A stretch of DNA of 64,000 nt from NCBI GenBank assembly GCA_022651385.1, contig JALCQR010000003.1, positions 120,967-184,966 of the forward strand, written 5' to 3'. Position numbers and translations under genes: made by a program. Under the pieces are notes generated by a model, which was given only the letters and a program-made list of their open reading frames with translations, ran no database searches and was not told where the DNA came from. Below, piece after piece: positions 24,504 to 33,996 of the stretch. Position 1 is the stretch's first letter, and each line of letters starts with the position of its first letter. The stretch comes from Clostridia bacterium. Lineage in GTDB: Bacteria > Bacillota > Clostridia > Lachnospirales > Anaerotignaceae.

Positions 24504-25733
24504 TTATGAAACTTGTTCAGATGCTAAATTCTTGTTTCTTTTTTTACTTGTTATAGTATCCATAAGAACTGCTATGGCTCCATCACCTGTTACGTTGCAG
24601 GCTGTACCGAAGCTGTCCTGAGCTATGTAAAGTGCTATCATAAGCGATGACATTATATCGTTAAATCCAAGCATTGACTGAAGTATGCCAAGTGCTGCCA
24701 TAACTGCACCGCCCGGAACACCAGGTGCTGCAACCATCGTTATACCAAGCATCATAATAAATGGGAACATCTTTCCAAAATTAACGTCCCAGCCGTTAAG
24801 CATTAAAACTGCAATTGAACAGCTTGTAAGAGTGATTGTTGAACCTGAAAGGTGAATTGTTGCACAAAGCGGACATACAAACTCAGCAATCTGGTCGCTT
24901 ACATGATTGCTCTTTGCACAGTTGACTGTTACAGGAATTGTAGCTGCTGATGACTGTGTGCCGATTGCGGTAAAGTATGCCGGAATCATGTTTTTAATAA
25001 GTCCAAACGGATTTTTCTTTGAAAATGTTCCTGCAATGGTGTATTGAAAAAGTATAATAATACAATGAAGAAGAATTATTATACCAAATACTTTTATGAA
25101 CACAGACATAATTTCAACAACTGTACCTGCATATGTTAAGTTTGCAAATATACCATAAACATGTATTGGCAATAACGGAATGATTATTCCGCCGACAAGC
25201 TTTGTAATAATTTGCTGGAAACCGTCAAATACATCTTTTAACGGTTTATTTCTTGTAATTGATATACCTAAGCCAAGAATGAATGATATAAGAAGTGCAC
25301 TCATAACACCCATAATTGCAGGCATTTCAATCGTGAACAGTCCGGGGAGTGTTGTTTCCTCAGCATTCTGAGCATTATCCATAACTATTGATCCAACTTT
25401 AAGGAAATGTGGGAAAACGTTGATATCTGTAAAGTAAGCAAGTGAACCTGCTATTATTGTAGAAATATAAGCTATTGCAGCTGTAAGAGCAAGTGTTTTT
25501 CCTGCACCTTCTCCCAAATCAGCTATACCAGGAACGACAAAGCCGATGATTATAAGTGGAATTGAGAAATTAAGGAAGTTTCCGAATATTCCGTTAAATG
25601 TTGCACCAAGTTCAATAATTATAGGAGCATTCACTGATTTCGCAATATTTCCAATTATAATACCTAAAATAATAGCTATAATAAGTTTTGGGAGCAAGCC
25701 CAATTTAAATTTTTTCTTTTCTGTTGTTTCCAT
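24504..25733 (-). CDS. Dicarboxylate/amino acid:cation symporter (DAACS family)
   Basis: The 409-residue protein has eight or more membrane helices and the glutamate-transporter-type hairpin regions: FVCPLCATIHLSGSTITLTSC and the VPGGAVMAALGIL segment, followed by a CNVTGDGAIAVLMD block. The family uses sodium or proton gradients to import dicarboxylates or neutral amino acids (GltP, SstT). Placement between threonine ammonia-lyase and RidA suggests serine/threonine uptake as in SstT. The substrate is inferred from context. Confidence 0.88.
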   Translation of the reverse strand: METTEKKKFKLGLLPKLIIAIILGIIIGNIAKSVNAPIIIELGATFNGIFGNFLNFSIPLIIIGFVVPGIADLGEGAGKTLALTAAIAYISTIIAGSLAYFTDINVFPHFLKVGSIVMDNAQNAEETTLPGLFTIEMPAIMGVMSALLISFILGLGISITRNKPLKDVFDGFQQIITKLVGGIIIPLLPIHVYGIFANLTYAGTVVEIMSVFIKVFGIIILLHCIIILFQYTIAGTFSKKNPFGLIKNMIPAYFTAIGTQSSAATIPVTVNCAKSNHVSDQIAEFVCPLCATIHLSGSTITLTSCSIAVLMLNGWDVNFGKMFPFIMMLGITMVAAPGVPGGAVMAALGILQSMLGFNDIMSSLMIALYIAQDSFGTACNVTGDGAIAVLMDTITSKKRNKNLASEQVS

Positions 25734-25788
25734 ACTTTATGCTTCAAGGCTAAACCCGAAGCTACCCCTCCCTTTTTAGATGCTTGAT

Positions 25789-26982
25789 TTAACTATTGAG
25801 TAATTCGTAACCTTTTGATACGAGAGAATTTTCAATCTCTTCAACATGATGAATATCTCTTGTTTCAAGTACCATAGTAACTACGCATGAAGCAACATCT
25901 GATTTTTTGTCTTCTCTTTCGTGATTTACGCTAATAATATTAGCTCCTGTATCAGATATAACCTGAAGAAGATTGATAAGCTGTCCAGGTTTATCAAGCA
26001 CTTTTGTTGTAATCTCGCTGATTCTCCCCGATTTTGTAAGGCCTTTTGTAATTATTCTTGAAAGCATATTTACATCTATATTGCCTCCTGAAACAACACA
26101 AACTGTCTTTTTGTCCTTTGTATCTACTTTTCCAAACATTACAGCGGCAACAGGTGAAGCTCCTGCTCCTTCTGCAACTGTTTTCTGATTTTCCATAAGT
26201 GAAAGGATAGCCGAAGCAATTTCGTCATCTTTTACTGTAACAATATCATCAACATATTTTTCGCATATAGCAAATGTAATGTCGCCAGGTTTTTTAACTG
26301 CGATACCGTCGGCAATTGTAGCTACACTTGAAAGTTCTGTAGGTTCTCCGTTCTTTCTTGACACATACATTGATGCAGCGCCTGCAGCCTGAACACCAAT
26401 AACCTTGCATGAAGGTTTTATTGACTTAATTGCGTAAGCAACACCGCTTATAAGTCCGCCGCCGCCGATTGGTACAACTACCTGATCAACGTCTTCAAGC
26501 TGTTCAAGAATTTCAAGGCCGATTGTTCCCTGTCCTGCTATAACTTTTTCATCATTAAAAGGATGAGCAAATGTATACCCATGTTCCTCTGTAAGTTTTA
26601 CTGCCATAGCATATGCGTCATCATATACACCAGGTACAAGCACAACTTCAGCACCGTAGTTCTTTGTTGCCTCAACTTTTGAAATCGGAGCTCCTGCCGG
26701 CATACATACTATAGATTTTATACCGCCTCTTGTAGCTGAAAGAGCAACACCCTGTGCATGGTTTCCGGCTGAACAAGCGATAACACCTTTAGCTTTTTCT
26801 TCCGGAGTAAGAGTGCTGATTTTATAGCATGCTCCTCTGAGTTTGAATGAACCGGTAAGCTGAAGATTCTCGGCCTTAATATAAACATTTTCGCCAATCT
26901 TCGGCGCTTGGTAAAGTGGTGTCAAACGAGCGACATCCTTAAGAACACGTCTTGCATCATAAATCATTTCAAGTGATAGCAT
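25789..26982 (-). CDS. ilvA: Threonine ammonia-lyase (threonine dehydratase, ACT-domain type)
   Basis: The 397-residue protein is a PLP-dependent fold II enzyme. The PLP lysine lies in LTGSFKLRGA near residue 48 and the phosphate-binding loop in PIGGGGLISG near residue 172. A C-terminal ACT domain (residues about 325-397, VLDKPGQLINLLQVISDTGA) suggests allosteric control. It deaminates threonine to 2-oxobutyrate and probably serine to pyruvate. The operon with an uptake symporter and RidA points to catabolism rather than isoleucine synthesis. Confidence 0.92.
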   Translation of the reverse strand: MLSLEMIYDARRVLKDVARLTPLYQAPKIGENVYIKAENLQLTGSFKLRGACYKISTLTPEEKAKGVIACSAGNHAQGVALSATRGGIKSIVCMPAGAPISKVEATKNYGAEVVLVPGVYDDAYAMAVKLTEEHGYTFAHPFNDEKVIAGQGTIGLEILEQLEDVDQVVVPIGGGGLISGVAYAIKSIKPSCKVIGVQAAGAASMYVSRKNGEPTELSSVATIADGIAVKKPGDITFAICEKYVDDIVTVKDDEIASAILSLMENQKTVAEGAGASPVAAVMFGKVDTKDKKTVCVVSGGNIDVNMLSRIITKGLTKSGRISEITTKVLDKPGQLINLLQVISDTGANIISVNHEREDKKSDVASCVVTMVLETRDIHHVEEIENSLVSKGYELLNS

Positions 26983-27088
26983 TTCTAAATCCCTCCTGCG
27001 TTAAAATTAAAACACAAACACAACTTTTTTACAACTAAATGGATGTTTATTTCCCTTTTATATCCATTCAACTTTTATGTACAAATAA

Positions 27089-27117
27089 ATTATATCTTGT
27101 TAATTTTTTTTAGTCAA
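27089..27117 (-). promoter_or_regulatory. Promoter of the threonine/serine breakdown operon
   Basis: On the minus strand TTGACT and TATAAT are separated by 17 bases, about 100 bases before the ilvA ATG. The spacer is almost pure A/T. Confidence 0.8.
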
Positions 27118-27184
27118 TGCACTATTTAACTAAAAGTTTTTGTGGGACGTACTTAAATGGTGTTTATATACCAATTGTCCTTGT

Positions 27185-27257
27185 ATGAAATACAATGTTT
27201 CATATCACACGTTAAAATTTAAAAAATGCATATCTTAGATTCAAAATACATTGTATT
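27185..27257. promoter_or_regulatory. Inverted repeats upstream of the ilvA promoter
   Basis: Two dyads lie 68 to 170 bases upstream of the promoter: ATGAAA/TTTCAT arms around TACAATG (27185-27203), and AATACA/TGTATT around one base (27245-27257). Both contain a TACA-type core (ATACAATG and ATACATTG). They could be activator sites for the operon. No regulator gene adjoins. Confidence 0.35.
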
Positions 27258-27602
27258 TTTTGTAAAACATATACATTGTCAAACATAATTATATTAAATT
27301 TTCAATTAAATTTTCATTAAAATTATTTAAAATTGGTTGTTTAATACAAAATTATTATTAGTTTAAGCCTAAAAGCCTGCATTTTTTATGAATTATTAAG
27401 ATAAACAAAAAGTGTTTATTTCATTCGGTATAATAAGTATTTTCTGTTTATCCCGGTATTGTTTCCAGAAATTTATGGAATCATCCAAAATAAAATTTTA
27501 TACATATCCAATTTCAATATTTTTTGTGCATTTTTACCAAATTATTATCTTATGTATGCATTCATTTTTCGTGCAAAAACATAATTCCGCCGTACAAAGA
27601 AA
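27258..27602. other. AT-rich intergenic stretch without a supported gene
   Basis: This part of the 680-base gap between ilvA and glmM is very AT-rich. Short open frames here lack ribosome binding sites and protein-like composition. Nothing further is supported. Confidence 0.6.
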
Positions 27603-27635
27603 AAGAGGCAAATATAATAAATATATCTGCCTCTT
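27603..27635 (-). terminator. Terminator after glmM
   Basis: AAGAGGCA and TGCCTCTT arms surround an A/T loop; on the minus strand TTTTCTTTG follows. It is about 30 bases after the glmM stop. Confidence 0.75.
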
Positions 27636-27664
27636 AATATGCATTTATCATTAATAAACTTTAT

Positions 27665-29011
27665 TCAGTTTTCATAACCGCGTCTTTTTATTATATTTAT
27701 AACATAATCAACATACTTTTCGCATAGAGAATCGCTTTTTGCTTCCACCATTACTCTGATTAACGGTTCAGTTCCGCTCTCACGAACAAGTATCCTTCCG
27801 TTTTCTCCAAGCTTTTCTCCTACATCGCCAATTGCTTTTTTAACATCGGCATCTTCCTGAACAGCTTTTTTGTCTTTAACTTTTATGTTTTTAAGTATCT
27901 GAGGATAAATGTAAACAGGTTCGGCAAGTTTGCTTAAAGGAAGCTTTTTCTCAATAATAACTTCCATTAATTTTTCTGCAGTGAGTATGCCGTCTCCTGT
28001 TGTGGCATAATTGCTGAAAATAATATGTCCGCTTTGTTCTCCACCTATGCGGTGTCCGTTTTTCAACATGTTTTCATATACATATTTGTCGCCGACTTTA
28101 GTTTTTTCATAGTTAATACCGGCTGCATCAAAAGCTTTATAAAGGCCTAAATTGCTCATAACAGTAGTTACAACCGTATTGTTTTCAAGCTTTCCTATTT
28201 TCTTCATATATGTTCCGCATATGTATAAAATAAGGTCTCCGTTAATTACATTGCCCTTATCATCAACAGCAATACATCTGTCAGCGTCACCGTCAAAGGC
28301 AAAACCGACATCAAGACTGTTTTCTTTTACAAATTTCTGCAAAGCCTCAATATGAGTTGAGCCGCAGTTCATATTTATATTTGTGCCGTCCGGCTCGGCG
28401 TTTATAACGTAGGTTTTTGCTCCAAGAGCATCAAAAACATTTTTCGCTATCATCCATGAGCTTCCGTTGGCACAGTCGAGCCCCACCTTTATACCTTTAT
28501 AAGAACACACTGCAAGAGATATAAGATAGCCGATATACCTGTTTCTTCCGGCTGCATAATCAATTGTACGGCCTATTTTTTCTTTTAAAGCATAAGGAAG
28601 GCTTGTGTTATTGTCAATGTAATCCTCAATTTTGGCTATTGTTTCCTCATCCATTTTTTCGCCGTTGCTGTTTATAAGCTTAATTCCGTTGTCGTAATAA
28701 GGATTATGGCTTGCAGAAATCATTATGCCGCAGTTAAAGTCCCCGGTTCTCGCTACATATGAAACACTTGGTGTTGTGGTAACATGCAGAAGATAAGCAT
28801 CTGCTCCGGAAGATGTTATTCCGGCACAAAGCGCATATTCAAACATATAACTTGATCTTCTTGTATCTTTGCCTATTACAATTCTGCATTTATCTTTTGA
28901 ATTTCTGCCATAGTACCAGCCGAGGAATCTGCCAACTTTAAATGCATGTTCAACTGTAAGGCCCACATTGGCCTCACCTCTGAACCCGTCGGTTCCAAAA
29001 TATTTACCCAT
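27665..29011 (-). CDS. glmM: Phosphoglucosamine mutase
   Basis: The 448-residue protein has the family's N-terminal GTDGFRGEAN, the catalytic phosphoserine loop ISASHNPYYDNG near residue 100, the metal-binding DGDADR near residue 243, and the C-terminal sugar-phosphate loop RESGTEPLIRVM. It converts glucosamine 6-phosphate to glucosamine 1-phosphate for UDP-GlcNAc and cell wall synthesis. It is a single gene with its own terminator at 27603-27635. Confidence 0.95.
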   Translation of the reverse strand: MGKYFGTDGFRGEANVGLTVEHAFKVGRFLGWYYGRNSKDKCRIVIGKDTRRSSYMFEYALCAGITSSGADAYLLHVTTTPSVSYVARTGDFNCGIMISASHNPYYDNGIKLINSNGEKMDEETIAKIEDYIDNNTSLPYALKEKIGRTIDYAAGRNRYIGYLISLAVCSYKGIKVGLDCANGSSWMIAKNVFDALGAKTYVINAEPDGTNINMNCGSTHIEALQKFVKENSLDVGFAFDGDADRCIAVDDKGNVINGDLILYICGTYMKKIGKLENNTVVTTVMSNLGLYKAFDAAGINYEKTKVGDKYVYENMLKNGHRIGGEQSGHIIFSNYATTGDGILTAEKLMEVIIEKKLPLSKLAEPVYIYPQILKNIKVKDKKAVQEDADVKKAIGDVGEKLGENGRILVRESGTEPLIRVMVEAKSDSLCEKYVDYVINIIKRRGYEN

Positions 29012-29200
29012 TAAATTAATCTTCCTCTCACTTTAAAATTTATTTAATCAATCCTGTAAAGTTTAACACAATATGGGCTTTAATTCAATATAGCAGACAT
29101 CCAATACAGTTTTAATAAAAGCAAAAAATTATAAAACATGTCACGCAAATATTAAATATTATATATCTGCGCAAACTTAAGTCAATCTGCATTTATGCTT

Positions 29201-29806
29201 TTACGAAAAGGTATCATTGTTTTCTAAATAAGATTTCATTGGCTTTATATAGTTTTTTACATCATTTTTTTGTTGTTCCGTATAAATAAAACTAAATCCA
29301 ACAATTGAGCTATCATTAATTTTACTTGCACTGAAAACTAAATTTCCGTCTTTATTTTTATATGTATAGCTGCAATATTTTCCATCTGTATAATAGTCTA
29401 TAATTGATTTGCTATTAAGTTTAATTAGATAATTCATATAATCTTTGCCGTTTGAATATGGCTCTCCGTCTTCGTCGCAATTATTGCATCCATATATCAA
29501 AAGCTTAATCCCGTCTTTATCGGTAAAAGTTGCTCCGTCTCCGTCATCCGATTCTTGTTCTTTTGTAAAGCTATCAGGATAAATCATGTTAAAATCAAAC
29601 CTGCTGTTGCCATAGCTTAAAAAATTATTTGTATCTGATTTTCTGACATTTTTTTGTACAGTATTAGACAAATCACTTCCATCGGCATTATCATCCATTT
29701 CTGATGACTGCACAGCACTTTCCTGTTTGGAAACGTTAGGCTTATTAAGCTCACATGCACTTAATAAGAGACAGCCAAAAACAAGCCCAAATTTTATATA
29801 TCTCAT
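29201..29806 (-). CDS. Secreted lipoprotein of unknown function
   Basis: The 201-residue protein has a signal peptide ending in the lipobox LLSAC (Cys18), so it should be lipid-modified and sit on the outer face of the membrane. An acidic/serine-rich linker follows, then a compact domain with paired cysteines (YGCNNCDEDG) and a C-terminal helix. No family is recognised. It lies 54 bases downstream of the large secreted glycosidase on the same strand and may be co-transcribed. Confidence 0.8.
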   Translation of the reverse strand: MRYIKFGLVFGCLLLSACELNKPNVSKQESAVQSSEMDDNADGSDLSNTVQKNVRKSDTNNFLSYGNSRFDFNMIYPDSFTKEQESDDGDGATFTDKDGIKLLIYGCNNCDEDGEPYSNGKDYMNYLIKLNSKSIIDYYTDGKYCSYTYKNKDGNLVFSASKINDSSIVGFSFIYTEQQKNDVKNYIKPMKSYLENNDTFS

Positions 29807-29860
29807 TTTTAATTTTCCTCTAATAAAAATAAAGTCACATTAATCTAATTTTGCTGCCTA

Positions 29861-32689
29861 TTACTGCAGTGATGGTTTAGTTATATCGTATGTTACAGAG
29901 TCTGTTCCAAATTCCATTTTCAGCATTCTGAAATCGCTGTTTACTTTTCCGTCTGATGTAAAAAGTGAAGGAAGATTTATATATCTTACACCGTTTTGTA
30001 TGTTTTTCCAATATGATGTTCCCGAAGAGGAAACGACAAACACCTCACGTCCGGCATTTCTTATATCGTTAAGAGCACTCTTAAATAAGTTGCTTTCCAT
30101 ACTGTCGCTGAAATTTGAAGGTGTCGTATCCATAAAAAATACAACATAGTTATTTGATGATTCCAGCACATCATTTTTAAATTTCTGCCACTGGTCAGCT
30201 TTAGTTGCTTTAAAACCGCCGTTTACGGCAGTCATATTTATAAGAGTCACGTTATTCTCATAGTATACCGCATAATCATTTTTCCATTTTATGGTTTCAG
30301 AACTGTTTGTCTGAATATCACTTTTTCCGCCATATACCGAAACATCTGTGTCATTCTGAATAAGAGAGTTTACCTTGTTTCTTACACTGTCATAAAGACT
30401 GCTGTCGCTTACAGCGCCGCTTGATACCGTTCCTACCATATTCATGTAAAAATACCCGTCACGCTTACCGTTTATCGTGCCTTCAAAACCGTCATTTGAG
30501 GCTGTAGACTGCGGGATATTAATTGCATTGTTGTTATAAGTTTCTGCTCTTAAATCATCAAAATACATAATTTGTGTATTGGTATTGCTGTTTGTAATGG
30601 CCGCAACATATATGCATGTAAGCTTTATAGGGAAAGTAATGTCTTGCGGAAGTTCGGCTTCCATGTTCTTCCAGCCGTTCCAGCTTACATCTCTTGAAAA
30701 GTCTATAACGTTTTCCTTGCCATTAGCGTCTTTTATTTTAGCTCTAACCCATTGGCCTGAACCGTTTCCGTATATTCTGAGTTTAAGTTTATCAGCTTTG
30801 TCATTTATTGTAACCGGCGATACAAGCTCAAGATAAGCAGCCTGAGTAAAATTAGAATCAGCAAAGTTATAGCTTAATCCAAGTGAACTGCTTCCATCAG
30901 CGACATATTTTTTTGAAATACCGGCTATACCTGTTATAGTTTTCGGATATGACGAAAAATTCAGGTATTTCACATTTTCAAATGAATCTACTTTAGTCTC
31001 TTTTGTACCGACACATACTTTTACATAGCACACGCTGTTTCCGTAAGTACATTCTATAATTCCCACTCCGTCAGCGTCGGATGTAAATGTATTGCCGTTT
31101 ATGGTGCCGAAATCCGAATAGTATTCTGCAAGATTTGATACATCCACAGTGCTTCCGTCGGTAGCCGCACCTATTACTGAAAGTTTTGTGCTTTCGCCGG
31201 ATTTCAGATAAACCATGTTTTCCTTAGGGCTTATGGACTTGACAGTGGCACCCTTTATGTTGACTGTATCCTCAGCACCATTGTAAGTTGCAGTTATTTT
31301 TGCATTTGCGGCATCACCGCAAGTATATATAATATTGTTCCCGCTGTAGCTGAAAGTACCTGTAGAATCGTCTGATGTAATGTTCAAACCCGACTTAGGC
31401 ACCGAAAGCTTATGGAGATTATCGTCGTATCCGCTTAATGTAAGAACAATCTGACCGCCTTTAACTGCGCTTTTTGATGAAGCAGACATTTTAAGAGATG
31501 TAATGCTTCCAACAGTACTGTTGTCAAAAACACCGACAGCACTTACAATTTGTCTGGCCACGCCTTCTGCCGGAGAGTTTATTATTTTAATGTTTCCTGT
31601 TTCGGAATTCTTTGTAGCCATTGTAGATGAGCCGCCGCCGTCAAGATTCATGCCGTATGCGCAGCCCTCTTTTTGCAGTATGCTTACACATTCGTCAATA
31701 TTGGCACCGATACTTGCATTATTCCCCCCTGCTCTTTTACCGTCTATAACAATCAGTTTCAAAGTTTTTTTGTCAGCCGAAAGGCCAAGCAAAGTCCTCG
31801 GCTGTCTGCCTGTTGCCATTTCGCCGACATTAGAGCATTTTTTACCGTCCTGCATAAATATACCGCCGCCTGAAACAGCAGTTTCAATACTGTCAATGTC
31901 AAATGATGATGTTATCTTTGTTTCAGCGCTTTGACCCACTTTCAAATATCTTACATAATCTGCACCGTACTTATCGTTAAATACAATAAGATAACCATTA
32001 TCCGGAACATTTACAGTTTCACCCGGCTGCGAAATATATGTAATTTTTCCGTCTTCGACTTTTATTTTATAAAGATTTGAAAACCTGGCATCAAGCGCCG
32101 CCGTATTTTCAAAAGCGTTCTTGTCTATGTATACAGGATACACCATTTGCGTTATTTTGTTTATGCCAGAAAAATCAAATATCTTTGTATCGTTTGCGTA
32201 AAAAGTCATGTTTGTTTTAAAATATCCGAAAAGCGGATTGCTGTTTTTGTCTATAAAAAATGTACCGAACTGATTAGAGTCCAGATTTTTATCCGTGTCC
32301 AAAGAAATAATATCACCATGGGATATTTCAGGACCAAAAGATGCCGAATATTTTTTTGTCATCCCGAAAAAGCCGCTGTTTACACCTGCTACGGCTTTAT
32401 TTTCACTAAGTATTTTATCAAGGGTTTCTCTTAGCCCGACATTCGTTTTTGAGTCAACGGGAGCTATATTTATATTGGGGTTTGACATATCTGTCTCAAG
32501 CACATATATGTCCAGCCAACCTGCATCCGTAAGAGTATGCTTTACCGTATACGATATACCTTTTGAAAGCACTTCATTTGTAACCTGCTGATAAAGCGTG
32601 GTCGCAGCAAAAGCAGGAACAGCCAAAAATGCCGAAGCAGCTATAATTCCTGCCGCAAAAATATGTTTGATATTTATAAATCTTTTCAC
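29861..32689 (-). CDS. Secreted phosphodiester glycosidase (NAGPA domain) with Ig-like and carbohydrate-binding-like regions
   Basis: The 942-residue protein has a signal peptide (residues 1-28, ending PAFAA). Residues about 75-390 form a NAGPA/DUF2233 phosphodiester glycosidase domain, with GRQPRTLLGLS, LKLIVIDGKRAG and the MNLDGGGSSTM motif. Beta-rich Ig-like segments follow (about 395-560), then a domain resembling a carbohydrate-binding module (about 565-730) with a WVRAKIKDANG strand and the WNGWKNMEAELP pattern. The last about 200 residues (VVFFMDTTPSNFSDSM) look metallophosphatase-like. NAGPA enzymes cleave sugar-phosphodiester bonds in glycans or teichoic acids. The substrate is unknown. 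Confidence 0.85.
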   Translation of the reverse strand: MKRFINIKHIFAAGIIAASAFLAVPAFAATTLYQQVTNEVLSKGISYTVKHTLTDAGWLDIYVLETDMSNPNINIAPVDSKTNVGLRETLDKILSENKAVAGVNSGFFGMTKKYSASFGPEISHGDIISLDTDKNLDSNQFGTFFIDKNSNPLFGYFKTNMTFYANDTKIFDFSGINKITQMVYPVYIDKNAFENTAALDARFSNLYKIKVEDGKITYISQPGETVNVPDNGYLIVFNDKYGADYVRYLKVGQSAETKITSSFDIDSIETAVSGGGIFMQDGKKCSNVGEMATGRQPRTLLGLSADKKTLKLIVIDGKRAGGNNASIGANIDECVSILQKEGCAYGMNLDGGGSSTMATKNSETGNIKIINSPAEGVARQIVSAVGVFDNSTVGSITSLKMSASSKSAVKGGQIVLTLSGYDDNLHKLSVPKSGLNITSDDSTGTFSYSGNNIIYTCGDAANAKITATYNGAEDTVNIKGATVKSISPKENMVYLKSGESTKLSVIGAATDGSTVDVSNLAEYYSDFGTINGNTFTSDADGVGIIECTYGNSVCYVKVCVGTKETKVDSFENVKYLNFSSYPKTITGIAGISKKYVADGSSSLGLSYNFADSNFTQAAYLELVSPVTINDKADKLKLRIYGNGSGQWVRAKIKDANGKENVIDFSRDVSWNGWKNMEAELPQDITFPIKLTCIYVAAITNSNTNTQIMYFDDLRAETYNNNAINIPQSTASNDGFEGTINGKRDGYFYMNMVGTVSSGAVSDSSLYDSVRNKVNSLIQNDTDVSVYGGKSDIQTNSSETIKWKNDYAVYYENNVTLINMTAVNGGFKATKADQWQKFKNDVLESSNNYVVFFMDTTPSNFSDSMESNLFKSALNDIRNAGREVFVVSSSGTSYWKNIQNGVRYINLPSLFTSDGKVNSDFRMLKMEFGTDSVTYDITKPSLQ

Positions 32690-33055
32690 TTTTTTGTCCT
32701 TCCTTATGTAGATTATATTTTTAAGTAATTTGCTAATTTATTTAGTAATGCCTCTTCAGCATACTTACAAAAATATACCACAAATTCCAATTAATTTGTG
32801 GATATTAATAAATTCGTAATATTCTTTTAAATTTTGTAATATTAGCGACTTATTTTTTACAAAATTCATACTTTGTTTTCAAAAAAAAATGACCTCCCGT
32901 TAAGGTGGCCACAGAGTATTGAGAAACCAAAAACTTAAATATAAGGTGCCCTTAGTTTCAAAAGCACCTTAAACCTCTTATATCTTTCTATAAATATTTT
33001 TCGGCAACAATTTTAAAAAAATAACAAGTATTTTTTAATTTTGTCCGCAGTCATA
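32690..33055. other. Intergenic stretch with one hairpin
   Basis: A gap of 366 bases between the glycosidase gene and the radical SAM gene, both leftward. It holds an A-run, a short GC-richer patch near 32892-32915 and the hairpin at 32943-32970. No gene or recognised riboswitch is seen. Confidence 0.6.
32943..32970 (-). terminator. Hairpin downstream of the radical SAM gene
   Basis: AAGGTGC and GCACCTT form a 7-base stem. The T-run after it on the minus strand is weak, so termination is only possible. Confidence 0.4.
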
Positions 33056-33994
33056 CTAAATAAATTTCTTGACTTCACGTCCTCCAAGATAGCTGCACAT
33101 GTCTCCCTGAAAATATCCGTTTTCTTTCATTTCTTTTTCTATATCATCACGAATTTTCCACCAGCTTGTACTCCAATTGGCAAATAAAGCATCTGACGGC
33201 GCCCGTGATACCAGCCGTTCTACATAAATATCCGGCGACAAATATCTCAGAAAACTTATTACTCTTTTTTTATATTCATCAATATTGCATATACTAAACT
33301 CATGATTTTTATATTGCTCCGCCATTTTTGTTCCTTCTGCTATATACAGCGAATGAAGCTTTATAAAATCAACTCCGAGAGCAGACAATATCTTAGCTGC
33401 CTCAATACAGTCGCTTTCGTCATCCCATGGAAGATTTAATATTAAATGCACACAGATACCGTATCTGTATTTTTTAATCATAAGCACCGCGTCAATAAAC
33501 TCAGCCAAAGTATGGCCTCTGTTAATTTTTTCAAGCGTATGCCAATTTGGGCTTTGAAGCCCCAGCTCAATGGTTATCTCTCTGCCGTATTTTTCAGAAA
33601 CATTTTTTAAAACATCAAGATATGGATAAGCAATACAGTCCGGCCTTGTGGAAACCGCTATCTCACAAACATTTTCCATCGCAGCCTCCGTTATATATTT
33701 CTTAAACTCAGGTAATGGGAGATATGTATTTGTAAAATTCTGAAAATATGCTATAAACTTTTCTGCCTTATATTTTTTTCCTATGTAGTCCATATTTTTT
33801 CTTATTTGCTCACTAACAGAAAAGATGCCGGGTAAATTATCATATCCGGCACCTTTTTCATCGCAATAAGTACATCCGCCCTTTTGGCAGATTCTGTTTG
33901 GACATGTTACAGGAATATTAACAGGCAGCTTATAGACTTTTGTTCCATATTTATTTTTAAGGAAAAAAGAATACCTGTTATATATATCTTTCAT
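33056..33994 (-). CDS. Radical SAM protein, TIGR01212/YtqA family
   Basis: The ATG at 33994 lies just after the stop of the upstream gene (TGATTATG). The 312-residue protein has the iron-sulfur cysteines in CPNRICQKGGCTYC, the YCDEKGAG loop, and family blocks AVSTRPDC and IELGLQSPNWHTL, with LNLPWDDE in the barrel. YtqA/TIGR01212 proteins resemble Elp3-like radical SAM enzymes; the reaction is not established. It is translationally coupled to a small P-loop protein. Confidence 0.88.
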   Translation of the reverse strand: MKDIYNRYSFFLKNKYGTKVYKLPVNIPVTCPNRICQKGGCTYCDEKGAGYDNLPGIFSVSEQIRKNMDYIGKKYKAEKFIAYFQNFTNTYLPLPEFKKYITEAAMENVCEIAVSTRPDCIAYPYLDVLKNVSEKYGREITIELGLQSPNWHTLEKINRGHTLAEFIDAVLMIKKYRYGICVHLILNLPWDDESDCIEAAKILSALGVDFIKLHSLYIAEGTKMAEQYKNHEFSICNIDEYKKRVISFLRYLSPDIYVERLVSRAPSDALFANWSTSWWKIRDDIEKEMKENGYFQGDMCSYLGGREVKKFI

Positions 33995-33996
33995 AA

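Noticed and set aside
27412-27654. An 80-codon plus-strand frame between ilvA and glmM
   Set aside because: The start lacks a ribosome binding site, the region is AT-rich and the frame runs into the glmM terminator hairpin.
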